From: Bacteroidales bacterium
GTDB taxonomy: Bacteria > Bacteroidota > Bacteroidia > Bacteroidales > UBA932
Direction: 5' to 3'
Length of the DNA: 64,000 nt
NCBI GenBank assembly: GCA_017631435.1
Contig: JAGBTG010000027.1
Coordinates: 1 to 64,000 of the forward strand
Made by a program: the position numbers and the translations under genes. Below the pieces are notes generated by a model, which was not told where the DNA came from, ran no database searches, and saw nothing but the letters and a program-made list of their open reading frames with translations. Below, one piece after another: positions 38,025 to 45,707 of the stretch; positions within the stretch are counted from its first letter, which is position 1; the number at the start of each line of letters is the position of its first letter.

Positions 38025-39315
38025 GCTATATCCATTGAAATTCATTCCCGACGCAAGAGAGAGGATTTGGGGAGGAGATTACCTTGCAAAGAAACTGGGC
38101 AAGCCATTTGATGAGGATTTTGCAGGGAAACCAGTTGGCGAGAGCTGGGAACTTTGGAGCCTTTACGGAGGAAGTTCTGTAGTACAGAACGGCTTCCTTG
38201 CCGGCAACACCCTGGATGAGCTTATGGAGATATACCTTGGAGACCTTGTAGGCGAAGGCGTTTACAACTGGTACAAAGGGGACTTCCCCGTGCTTGTAAA
38301 AATCCTTGACATAAAGGACAAGATATCTGTTCAGGTACACCCTGGCAATGATATTGCATTTGAGAGGGAGAACTCATACGGCAAAGCAGAGCTGTGGTAT
38401 GTAATGGAGGCATCTGAAGATGCTAGACTTTATGTGGGTTTCAACAAGGATGTTACCCCTGTAGAGCTTTACGAGAAATGCAAGGACGGTACCGTTAAGG
38501 AACTTCTCAACTGCATCCAGCCTAAAAAAGGGGATTGCCTGTACATCCAACCCGGATGTATCCACTCTGCAGAGGGAGAGGTTGTAATAGCAGAGATCCA
38601 GCAAAGTTCAGACATATCATACAGATTGTATGACTGGGGCCGCGAGAACAATCCTGCAACTGCCAGAAGAATAGATCTCGAAGATGCAATTGATGTAATA
38701 GATTACTCAAAATTTGAGAAGGAGAATTTCTATTTCAGCCAGGTTGGAGGCAATACAACTATTGCAGACACATCAAACTTCATTGTAAAGACAGTTGAGC
38801 TGCAGAAATCCGTTTCAGTGGTACCTTCGTTGCACGGAAGCTTTACAGTATATATGTGCATTGAGGGAGAAGCTGCCCTTAAAATGAACGACAATTCAAG
38901 TTACATGATATCCAAAGGGGAGACAATCCTTGTTCCTGCTTCAATGGATGACTTCACTCTTGTACCGGTAAACAGCACAGCACTGCTGCTTGAGATAACA
39001 ATGCCACAGCTTGCAGAAGAGCCCGACACATATCTCAACTACGACGAGCCTGAAGATGAGGCCCACGGCTCATACAAGGACTCTGTAAGCGAGATCAGCT
39101 GCGACGGGGAGACATTTGAAGATGAGGACGATGATCACCACTGCGGCTGCGGACATGATCACCATCATGATAATTGCAGTTGTGGAGGGCATCACCATCA
39201 TCATGAGTGCAGTTGCGGCAGCCACTCACACCAGCACTCACACTGCGGCATGGATGCATTTGAAGAGGACAATGACAATGTGCACCCTGCACAGAGATTC
39301 ATGAAGAGGAACTGA
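38017..39315 (+). CDS. manA: class I mannose-6-phosphate isomerase with His/Cys-rich C-terminal tail
   Basis: Interconverts mannose-6-phosphate and fructose-6-phosphate. Residues 1-330 form a normal cupin-type enzyme with zinc-site motifs QVHPGND (106-112) and IQPGCIHSAEGE, then YRLYDWGR. A further 100 residues follow: an acidic linker (330-373) and a cluster at 374-410 with 15 His and 7 Cys, including CGCGHDHHH and HHHHHECSCGSHSH. Most bacterial relatives end near residue 320. The tail looks like a metal store or delivery module for the zinc enzyme; this is inference. Confidence 0.92.
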   Translation: MNKLYPLKFIPDARERIWGGDYLAKKLGKPFDEDFAGKPVGESWELWSLYGGSSVVQNGFLAGNTLDELMEIYLGDLVGEGVYNWYKGDFPVLVKILDIKDKISVQVHPGNDIAFERENSYGKAELWYVMEASEDARLYVGFNKDVTPVELYEKCKDGTVKELLNCIQPKKGDCLYIQPGCIHSAEGEVVIAEIQQSSDISYRLYDWGRENNPATARRIDLEDAIDVIDYSKFEKENFYFSQVGGNTTIADTSNFIVKTVELQKSVSVVPSLHGSFTVYMCIEGEAALKMNDNSSYMISKGETILVPASMDDFTLVPVNSTALLLEITMPQLAEEPDTYLNYDEPEDEAHGSYKDSVSEISCDGETFEDEDDDHHCGCGHDHHHDNCSCGGHHHHHECSCGSHSHQHSHCGMDAFEEDNDNVHPAQRFMKRN

Positions 39316-39692
39316 TGACACCGGAAGTTAGAATAGACAAATTCCTTTGGGCAATAAGGGTATTCAAGACCCGCTCCGAGGCTGCTGACGCCTGCAAGAC
39401 CAACAAGGTTTATGTAAACGGCTCCGAGGCCAAATCATCACGAAATGTAAAAGAGGGCGACATCATTACCGTGCGTAAAGGTGCCATCAGATACCAGTAC
39501 CAGGTGCTTACCCCCATAGACAAACGCCAGGGAGCGGCACTTGTACCGCAGTACGCATTGAACATCACTCCGCAGGAAGAGCTTGACAAGCTGAATGCAC
39601 CAAACGAAACCATCTTCCTAAAACGCGACCGCGGCACAGGAAGACCTACCAAAAAGGAAAGAAGGGATATTGAAAAACTTCTGGGATTGTAG
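39315..39692 (+). CDS. S4-domain RNA-binding protein, Hsp15-like
   Basis: Small cytoplasmic protein of 125 residues. The N-terminal S4 domain reads RIDKFLWAIRVFKTRSEAAD. The C-terminal tail is basic (KRDRGTGRPTKKERRDIEKL). Hsp15/HslR relatives bind stalled 50S subunits with peptidyl-tRNA. The start overlaps the manA stop by one base (TGATG). The convergent neighbour is peptidyl-tRNA hydrolase, a related function. Confidence 0.88.
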   Translation: MTPEVRIDKFLWAIRVFKTRSEAADACKTNKVYVNGSEAKSSRNVKEGDIITVRKGAIRYQYQVLTPIDKRQGAALVPQYALNITPQEELDKLNAPNETIFLKRDRGTGRPTKKERRDIEKLLGL

Positions 39693-39713
39693 AAACTGTC
39701 GGGAAGATGACAA

Positions 39714-40334
39714 TTACAGTTTCTGCTCCGGTTTTGGCTCTGAAGCCGGTTTTGGCTGTGGTGCAGGTTTAGGTTTTGCATTGGCAACATTCATTGCCCT
39801 GTCAACCCCAAGTGTAGCAAAAGCCTTGATTGCCTCAATGGCCTTGTCCTCAATGAACGGAAGTTCCTTCTGCTCATCTGAAGTCCATTTTCCAAGAACA
39901 TAATCCACCTGACGTCCTTTGGCAAAGTTGTCGCTGATACCTACGCGCAATCTTGCGTAGTTGCTGTTGCCAAGGCACTCGTCAATATTTTTAAGGCCGT
40001 TATGTCCACCTGCACTACCCTGTTTGCGCATTCTCTGGGTTCCGAACGGAATTGCAAGATCATCAAGCACAACAAGGAGATTCTCCTGTTTTATCTTCTC
40101 TGCCTGCAACCAGTAGTTCACAGCCTTGCCGCTCAAGTTCATATATGTTGAAGGCTTGAGAAGAATGAGTTTGTGTCCCCTTACAGACACGGTACAGGTA
40201 GAACCATATCTGCCGGAAATAAAAGAAGTGCCGGACGCTTTTGCAAAAGCATCCAGCACTTTGAAACCTATATTGTGACGGGTATCTGCGTATTCAGCAC
40301 CAATGTTGCCCAATCCTGCAATAAGAAAGTTCAT
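39714..40334 (-). CDS. pth: peptidyl-tRNA hydrolase with Pro/Lys-rich tail
   Basis: Releases peptides from drop-off peptidyl-tRNA, 206 residues. Family landmarks are GLGNIGAEYADTRHNIGF (catalytic His), LLKPSTYMNLSG, LVVLDDLAIPFG and KQGSAGGHNGLKNI. Residues after about 186 form a Pro/Lys/Ala/Glu-rich tail (KPKPAPQPKPASEPKPEQ) not needed for catalysis. It is downstream of rplY by 27 bases in one operon. Confidence 0.95.
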   Translation of the reverse strand: MNFLIAGLGNIGAEYADTRHNIGFKVLDAFAKASGTSFISGRYGSTCTVSVRGHKLILLKPSTYMNLSGKAVNYWLQAEKIKQENLLVVLDDLAIPFGTQRMRKQGSAGGHNGLKNIDECLGNSNYARLRVGISDNFAKGRQVDYVLGKWTSDEQKELPFIEDKAIEAIKAFATLGVDRAMNVANAKPKPAPQPKPASEPKPEQKL

Positions 40335-40361
40335 ACCCGCCCTACAATTATCAGTTATTTA

Positions 40362-40949
40362 TTATTTTTTACCAGCTTTAGCAGCTGCAGCAGCACCTAG
40401 AGCAGCACGTGTCATCTTAACAGCGCAGATGATGGTTGCTTTAGGAGAAACGATGTTGATGCCCTCGTAGCTAAGGTCACCAGCAACGATAGTCTTGCCA
40501 AGACCTAGAGTAGTGATGTCTACCTCTAGAGTATCAGGAAGGTTCTCGATAGGAGCAGAAACTTTAAGTTTTCTTGAAGAAACCATTAGTTTACCACCCT
40601 GTTTAACGCCCTCTGAGTTACCAGTGATAACAACTGGAACATCAATAACAACTGGTTTCTCTGGGTTGATAGCCAAGAAGTCAGCGTGAAGAGCCTCGTC
40701 AGTTACCGGATGATACTGGATAGCGTGGAATACGCACTGGTATACTTTACCCTCTACATCAATGTCAAGAATGTATGAAGAAGGGGTGTGAGTAATTTTA
40801 GTCAACTCTTTAACGTCTAGTGAGAAGTTAACGTTCTCAACGTGGCTTCCGTAGATAACGCAAGGAACCTGCTCGTTTCTGCGGATCTGTTTTAGGCTCT
40901 GTTTGTTGCCGATTGTTCTTGCAGAACCTGTTAGTGATAGGTGTTTCAT
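40362..40949 (-). CDS. rplY: 50S ribosomal protein L25/Ctc type
   Basis: 5S-rRNA-binding ribosomal protein, 195 residues, long TL5/Ctc form. The N-terminal L25 domain (LTGSARTIGNKQSLKQIRR onward, to about 90) is followed by a beta-rich domain (90-180) and a short Ala/Lys tail (ALGAAAAAKAGKK). Cotranscribed with pth. A strong promoter and a hairpin-bearing leader precede it. Confidence 0.95.
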   Translation of the reverse strand: MKHLSLTGSARTIGNKQSLKQIRRNEQVPCVIYGSHVENVNFSLDVKELTKITHTPSSYILDIDVEGKVYQCVFHAIQYHPVTDEALHADFLAINPEKPVVIDVPVVITGNSEGVKQGGKLMVSSRKLKVSAPIENLPDTLEVDITTLGLGKTIVAGDLSYEGINIVSPKATIICAVKMTRAALGAAAAAKAGKK

Positions 40950-40977
40950 TGTTTTAAATAATTTTTTGTGTTACTCA

Positions 40978-41019
40978 GTCTGGATTTTCCAGACCCCATT
41001 GCACCAAAAAGCAGTGCAA
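40978..41019 (-). promoter_or_regulatory. two hairpins in the rplY leader
   Basis: The roughly 90-nt leader contains two perfect 6-bp hairpins: GTCTGG/CCAGAC (40978-40994, 5-nt loop) and TTGCAC/GTGCAA (40999-41019). They lie between the predicted start near 41040 and the ATG. Ribosomal protein leaders are often autoregulatory; no direct evidence here. Confidence 0.45.
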
Positions 41020-41046
41020 AAAGATATGCCCACTTTTTGTGAGCCG

Positions 41047-41077
41047 CAAAAGTAGTGATTTTCTTTGTATTTGCAAA
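41047..41077 (-). promoter_or_regulatory. Bacteroidota-type promoter of rplY-pth
   Basis: On the minus strand TTTG (41077-41074), a 19-nt spacer and TACTTTTG (41054-41047) match both halves of the consensus. Confidence 0.75.
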
Positions 41078-41084
41078 AAATAAA

Positions 41085-41110
41085 AAGGGCAACCGTTCAA
41101 GGCTGCCCTT
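41085..41110 (-). terminator. terminator of the DPP III gene
   Basis: On the minus strand AAGGGCAGCC and GGTTGCCCTT form a 10-bp stem (one G-U pair) followed by a T-rich tract, about 37 bases past the DPP III stop and just upstream of the rplY promoter. Confidence 0.8.
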
Positions 41111-41146
41111 CTGTTTCCGCTATGGGATATCTTATCTGATGGAGCT

Positions 41147-43174
41147 CTACTCAAATGAGTATTTTTTACCGTACTCCATCATCTGCTCAAGATAGTTGTC
41201 ATTATAAACAACCTCGTATTCTACAACTTCGCCCTGCTTGTTGGTTACAGGAACGATTGTTGGGTTGATGAAGCCCTTGTATGGTTTAAGCTCCAATGAA
41301 GCGTATCTCTCCTTAACCTCTTTGTGAAGCTCAGGATTGATATGAACAGCATATTTCTCAACAAGTTCTTTACCTGCTTTGTAATCACCCTCCGACTTGA
41401 TTCTCTGAACCTCAGCCAAAAGTTTGCCGAACAAACCGCGCAATGCCTGGAAATCGTTGATTACAAAATATGTCTTTCCGTCTCTTGTAACTTTCTCAAT
41501 CACATCTTTCTCTGCACCGGTCTTCTCTTTAAGGCCGTTCTCATAACACCACTCTGCAATAAGTTTCCTGTCCTGCATATGTGCCTCGGTATTGGTCTTG
41601 CCAAGCTCAATTCTCACAAACTGGGTAAAGATGCCGTTCTTGATGAAGTTGATGTACTCAGCCTTGTAAGCCTCCTCGTTTGGAAGGATACCAAGCTCTA
41701 CAAGTTTCTGGTCTGCAACATAGTACAAGCCAAACAAGTCTGCCCTTGCCTCCTCAAGTGTTGAGTTGTACTCACCAAGTGCAGTTGCAGAAACTCCAGG
41801 AAGCAACTGACCTGAACCGTGGCCAAGACACTCGTGCAAATCTGTATGAAGGTTACCTGTAAGGTTACCGTACTCCTTAACAAGTCTCTTCTCCTCATCA
41901 TCCCATGAGAACTCATTGGTCATGCTCTTTGGAGACTCCTCAGCAGCAAAATTGTATGCATCGGTAATGTTTGCAATGGTAACGGATTTTGAACCGTACT
42001 CCTTTCTGATCCAGTTTGAGTTAGGAAGGTTAATCCCGATAGGGGTTGCAGGGAAACAGTCGCCGCCAATGCAAGCCACATTGATAACCTTTGCAGTAAC
42101 ACCTTTCACCTCTTTTTTCTTGAACTTGCCGTCTACCGGAGAGTTGTCCTCAAACCACTGGGCGTTATCGCTGATAAGCTGGGTTCTGCGTGAAGCAGCA
42201 ATATCCTTGAAGTTAACTGAAGACTCCCAGGTTGCCTTACGGCCAAGAGGGTCGTTATAATCCTCAATGAAACCGTTGATGAAGTCTACCTGGCCCTGGT
42301 TCTCCTGTACCCAAGCTACATTGTAGTCATCCCAAGTTTTAAGGTCACCAGTCTTGTAGTACTCAATCAAAAGGGCAATGTAGTCTTTCTGTGCCTGGTT
42401 CTCTGCATACTCTGCAGCCTTCTCCAAATGGATGATGATTGCATTGATAGAATTTGAGAATCTGCCGCCAACCTTGTAAACCTCCTCAACCAGCTTGCCG
42501 TTTTCCTTTACAAGTCTTGTATTGATTCCGTATGCATAAGGTCTTGGATCCTTAGGATCCTCCATAGCAGCATAGAATTTGTTCACCTCATCCTTGGTAA
42601 TGCCCTCACCATAGAAGTTAACAGCCGAAGCCTCCACTATATCCTTGTCGCTTCCGGTATATTTTCTCTGCGGATAAAGCTCAGGATCAAACATTACAGG
42701 AATATAGTCATAGCATCCCTTCTCAGCCTTGATATTGTCCAATAGGGAAGCAAAGTACTCCTGTGTGCACTCAGGCATAATCTTGTCCTCTGCATAGTGG
42801 TGATGGATACCGTTGCTGAAGAACACTCTCTTGGCATATACCATAAATTTCTGCCACTGCTCACACTCCCTGTCTCCATTGTAGTTCTCTATAATTCTCT
42901 CAAGAGTCTTTCTGATTCCAAGGTTGTATTTGAAGTTCTGGCTGAAAAGGATATCCCTACCGCATTTTCCAGCTTCGCTCAAATGGTAGATGTAGGCTTT
43001 CTGCTGAAGTGTCAGTGAATCCCATCCCGGGATCCTGTACCTGAGCACCTGGATATCTGCAAATTCGTCAACCGTATACTTGAACGGCTCCTCTTTAGAT
43101 TGGGTTCCCTGTGAGCACGATGTTGCCACAAGGCCAAACCCGCATACGCATAACATAGTTTTTAAGAAATTCAT
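41147..43174 (-). CDS. dipeptidyl-peptidase III (M49), lipoprotein
   Basis: Zinc exopeptidase releasing dipeptides from N-termini, 675 residues. The N-terminus is a lipoprotein signal (LVATSC, Cys 20). The M49 zinc motif is HECLGHGSGQ, with the third ligand in EEARADLFGLYYV. HECLGH rather than HELLGH is the form seen in Bacteroides DPP III. It likely works in the periplasm on imported peptides. Confidence 0.94.
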   Translation of the reverse strand: MNFLKTMLCVCGFGLVATSCSQGTQSKEEPFKYTVDEFADIQVLRYRIPGWDSLTLQQKAYIYHLSEAGKCGRDILFSQNFKYNLGIRKTLERIIENYNGDRECEQWQKFMVYAKRVFFSNGIHHHYAEDKIMPECTQEYFASLLDNIKAEKGCYDYIPVMFDPELYPQRKYTGSDKDIVEASAVNFYGEGITKDEVNKFYAAMEDPKDPRPYAYGINTRLVKENGKLVEEVYKVGGRFSNSINAIIIHLEKAAEYAENQAQKDYIALLIEYYKTGDLKTWDDYNVAWVQENQGQVDFINGFIEDYNDPLGRKATWESSVNFKDIAASRRTQLISDNAQWFEDNSPVDGKFKKKEVKGVTAKVINVACIGGDCFPATPIGINLPNSNWIRKEYGSKSVTIANITDAYNFAAEESPKSMTNEFSWDDEEKRLVKEYGNLTGNLHTDLHECLGHGSGQLLPGVSATALGEYNSTLEEARADLFGLYYVADQKLVELGILPNEEAYKAEYINFIKNGIFTQFVRIELGKTNTEAHMQDRKLIAEWCYENGLKEKTGAEKDVIEKVTRDGKTYFVINDFQALRGLFGKLLAEVQRIKSEGDYKAGKELVEKYAVHINPELHKEVKERYASLELKPYKGFINPTIVPVTNKQGEVVEYEVVYNDNYLEQMMEYGKKYSFE

Positions 43175-43182
43175 ATAGTTTT

Positions 43183-43827
43183 TTATTGTTGATTATTGTC
43201 GGGATTATTGTCAATATTACTGTCGGGATTATTCTCCCCACTATTGTTGTTTTTATGTTTGTTTCTCATTGATGATACCATCTCCCTTACGGTTGCATAC
43301 CCTTTCAGGAATGCAGTTACAATGTTTTCCAAAGCCGAAAGCTTTGATACTGCATAATCTATATAGGTAAGGGGGTTGAGATATTTTTTGATGGTGTTCA
43401 GATGTGCTCCAAGCTCCATCTCCTTCATCTTTATCTTGTATGCATTCTCCTGACGGGCTGCCTTAATGTCTTCTATCTCAGAGCCAAAGAACATACGGGA
43501 GTAAAGCTTGAACATCTTGCCAAGGAAGAGGGAATCCCTCTTTAGGTATACCACAAGGAGCACCACAACAAAAATCAGTGCAGTTGCCCCAAATCCAATT
43601 GCTGTACTCCCTACAAGTTCACCTATCATGAATGCAACGGCAAATCCTGCCAGCTGAAGTATCACCACACCCAGCATAACGGCAACAAGCACCACGAGGG
43701 TCTTGTTGGAAAGGATGGAAAAATTTTCCACACCCTTATACTTGTACTCGTCTACCCTGAGGTTGACGTAATCCTTCACAGACTGTTCCAGGCTGCCAAG
43801 TTTCACTTTGTTGTCTTGTATGTCCAT
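43183..43827 (-). CDS. YqjE/holin-superfamily III-like membrane protein
   Basis: Inner-membrane protein of 214 residues. Two long hydrophobic segments (about 47-72 and 78-100) follow a soluble N-terminus. The C-terminal half is amphipathic helical, and the tail is Asn/Asp-rich (NNPDSNIDNNPDNNQQ) from two 24-base repeats, each carrying one TGTCGGGA copy. The YtxH gene lies 37 bases upstream, a common pairing in envelope stress genes. There is no sign of a prophage, so a lytic holin role is unlikely. Confidence 0.75.
   Translation of the reverse strand: MDIQDNKVKLGSLEQSVKDYVNLRVDEYKYKGVENFSILSNKTLVVLVAVMLGVVILQLAGFAVAFMIGELVGSTAIGFGATALIFVVVLLVVYLKRDSLFLGKMFKLYSRMFFGSEIEDIKAARQENAYKIKMKEMELGAHLNTIKKYLNPLTYIDYAVSKLSALENIVTAFLKGYATVREMVSSMRNKHKNNNSGENNPDSNIDNNPDNNQQ
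43192..43238. repeat. 24-bp imperfect direct repeat in the holin-like gene tail
   Basis: Two units offset by 24 bases share ATTGTCGGGATTATT-like sequence. Each contains one copy of the dispersed 8-mer and encodes NNPD plus Asn/Ser residues. Confidence 0.65.
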
Positions 43828-43864
43828 AATGAGATGTTTTAGAAGTCAGGTCAAGTCACGGATC

Positions 43865-44029
43865 TTATTGGTCTCCAGCCATCTTTTCTTTCAGATGGTC
43901 ATACTCCTGTTGAGCCTTTTCCCTAAGTTTCCTTCGGGTGTTCTCCCCTGAATCGGGAGCCAATAAGATGGCAGCTGCTGCACCTGCAAGTGCTCCGCCA
44001 ATGAACGCTAGTAATCCTTTACATTTCAT
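43865..44029 (-). CDS. YtxH-domain small membrane protein
   Basis: Short gene of 54 residues. The N-terminus MKCKGLLAFIGGALAGAAAA is a Gly/Ala-rich membrane segment. It continues ILLAPDSGENTRRKLREKA, the YtxH signature (LLAPxSGxxTR), then an amphipathic helix. A -7 box ends six bases before the ATG, so the message may be nearly leaderless. It is the first gene of a pair with the holin-like protein, probably envelope-stress related. Confidence 0.8.
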   Translation of the reverse strand: MKCKGLLAFIGGALAGAAAAILLAPDSGENTRRKLREKAQQEYDHLKEKMAGDQ

Positions 44030-44035
44030 AACCAA

Positions 44036-44065
44036 CAAATATATGGAAATTTTTTTCTAATTTTG
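44036..44065. promoter_or_regulatory. divergent -7 boxes for ytxH and the DUF486 gene
   Basis: On the minus strand TATATTTG (44043-44036) and on the plus strand TAATTTTG (44058-44065) both match TAnnTTTG, facing away from each other 14 bases apart. No -33 boxes were recognised. Confidence 0.45.
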
Positions 44066-44115
44066 TCAGTTATCCAACACATTTGGGACACATTTTGTTT
44101 AACGGATTTTAAAAA

Positions 44116-44487
44116 ATGGGAAAAGGAATTCTTACCATAATACTGCTGGTTGTATCAAATGCATTCATGACAATGGCATGGTACGGTCATCTGAAATTTG
44201 GAGCAGATAAGATGCTTCCAAAATGGGGTATGTTTGGCATAATCATAATCAGCTGGCTAATAGCGCTTTTTGAGTACTGCTTTCAGGTACCGGCAAACCG
44301 CATTGGCTCAAACCTGCACGGCGGACCATTCTCGCTGATACAGCTGAAAGTGATACAGGAGGTAATCACACTGCTTGTGTTTGTGGCCTTCTCGGCAATC
44401 TTCTTCAAGACAGAGAGCTTTAGGATGAACCACCTCATTGCATTTGTATTCCTTGTTCTGGCAGTTTATTTTGTATTCAAAAATTAG
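44116..44487 (+). CDS. DMT-like protein of the DUF486 family
   Basis: Inner-membrane protein of 123 residues with four hydrophobic helices. Conserved DUF486 features are FMTMAWYGHLKF, WLIALFEYCFQVPANR and FSLIQLKVIQEVITL. It resembles one half of a drug/metabolite transporter; the substrate is unknown. The clostripain-like lipoprotein gene follows after four bases. Confidence 0.85.
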   Translation: MGKGILTIILLVVSNAFMTMAWYGHLKFGADKMLPKWGMFGIIIISWLIALFEYCFQVPANRIGSNLHGGPFSLIQLKVIQEVITLLVFVAFSAIFFKTESFRMNHLIAFVFLVLAVYFVFKN

Positions 44488-44491
44488 AGAC

Positions 44492-45640
44492 ATGAAATTG
44501 ATAAAATATCTTTTCGCATCATTTGTACTGTTGTTTTCTGTAGCCTCATGCGATCCTGTCAGCCAGGATCCGCCACAATTCACAGAGCAGCAGAAGACCC
44601 TGCTGGTGTATATGGTTGCAAACAACAACCTTTCATCAAATGCCACAGGCAACATCAACGCCATGCTGCAGGGATATCTTCCAACAGAAGACAATCTGCT
44701 TGTATACCTCCACTCCACTAACAGCAATCCCATCCTTTTGAGACTCTATAGGGATGAGAGAGGTGCAGCAGCTAAAGACACAGTATACCGCTTTCCACAG
44801 AGGAACTCAGCAGATCCTGCATCCCTTACCAGTGCCATGAATGTATGCCGTACAATGTATCCTGCGCAAGAATATGGTTTGGTACTCTGGTCTCATGGAA
44901 CAGGCTGGCTTCCAAAACAATATTATGGAAAAACGAGATCATTCGGCCAGGACGCAGGAAACGAGATGGATATCATTGAGATGGCCAAAGCTATCCCGTT
45001 CAAGCTCAACTATGTAATTTTTGACGCTTGCCTTATGGGTGGAATTGAGGTAGCATATGAACTCAAGGATTCAGTTGACTACGTTATAGCCTCCCCTACC
45101 GAAATCTTCTCAGACGGATTTCCATACAGAAAGATGATGGAGCATATCTTCAAGTCATCTACCCAGCTCCAGGCTGTAGCACAGGAGTACTACAACCATT
45201 ACAACGACAAGAGCGGTTCTTCGCGCTCAGCTACCATTGCACTCATAAAGACATCTGAACTGGACAACGTTGCCCAGAAGGCAAAGGATATTTTCAACAA
45301 ATACGGCCATAACGGCAACTTGGACAACACACTTGTTGATACAACCGCCATACAGAAATACTATAGGGATCAAAAACACTGGTTCTACGATTTGGGCGGA
45401 CTTGTACAGCAGTTGGCAGGTGATGATGCCGACGCGTTCAACAAGGCTCTTGAGAGTGCGGTAATCTACAAAGCCGCAACCCCTGAGTTCATATCAGTAA
45501 AGATAGACCCTGCCAAGTTCTCCGGGTTGAGCACCTACATCCCTAGCTCTAAAGCCGATGCAGAGCTGCTTGAATACTATACCAAACTCCGCTGGAACCG
45601 GGATACCGGATACATACAGACAGAGGAGAAACAGGAGTAA
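44492..45640 (+). CDS. clostripain-family (C11) cysteine peptidase, lipoprotein
   Basis: Surface or periplasmic cysteine peptidase, 382 residues from the ATG at 44492 (MKLIKYLFAS); a longer in-frame upstream extension would overlap DUF486 and lose the signal. The lipobox is SVASC. The catalytic His is in LVLWSHGTGW and the Cys in FDACLMGGIEVAYEL, as in C11 enzymes. It probably cleaves after basic residues, by family analogy. Confidence 0.9.
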   Translation: MKLIKYLFASFVLLFSVASCDPVSQDPPQFTEQQKTLLVYMVANNNLSSNATGNINAMLQGYLPTEDNLLVYLHSTNSNPILLRLYRDERGAAAKDTVYRFPQRNSADPASLTSAMNVCRTMYPAQEYGLVLWSHGTGWLPKQYYGKTRSFGQDAGNEMDIIEMAKAIPFKLNYVIFDACLMGGIEVAYELKDSVDYVIASPTEIFSDGFPYRKMMEHIFKSSTQLQAVAQEYYNHYNDKSGSSRSATIALIKTSELDNVAQKAKDIFNKYGHNGNLDNTLVDTTAIQKYYRDQKHWFYDLGGLVQQLAGDDADAFNKALESAVIYKAATPEFISVKIDPAKFSGLSTYIPSSKADAELLEYYTKLRWNRDTGYIQTEEKQE

Positions 45641-45661
45641 CCGGAACAGCATACAAAAATG

Positions 45662-45690
45662 AAGGCGCCCAAACGGACGCCTTTATTTTT
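45662..45690. terminator. terminator between the convergent C11 and M28 genes
   Basis: Stem AAGGCGCCC/GGACGCCTT with one mismatch, a 4-nt loop and a following TTATTTTT tract. It sits where the two genes converge. Confidence 0.75.
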
Positions 45691-45707
45691 GTCTATTTCC
45701 TTTTTAT

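Noticed and set aside
43183-43827. Prophage holin
   Set aside because: No other phage gene is near; the YtxH partner points to an envelope-stress role.
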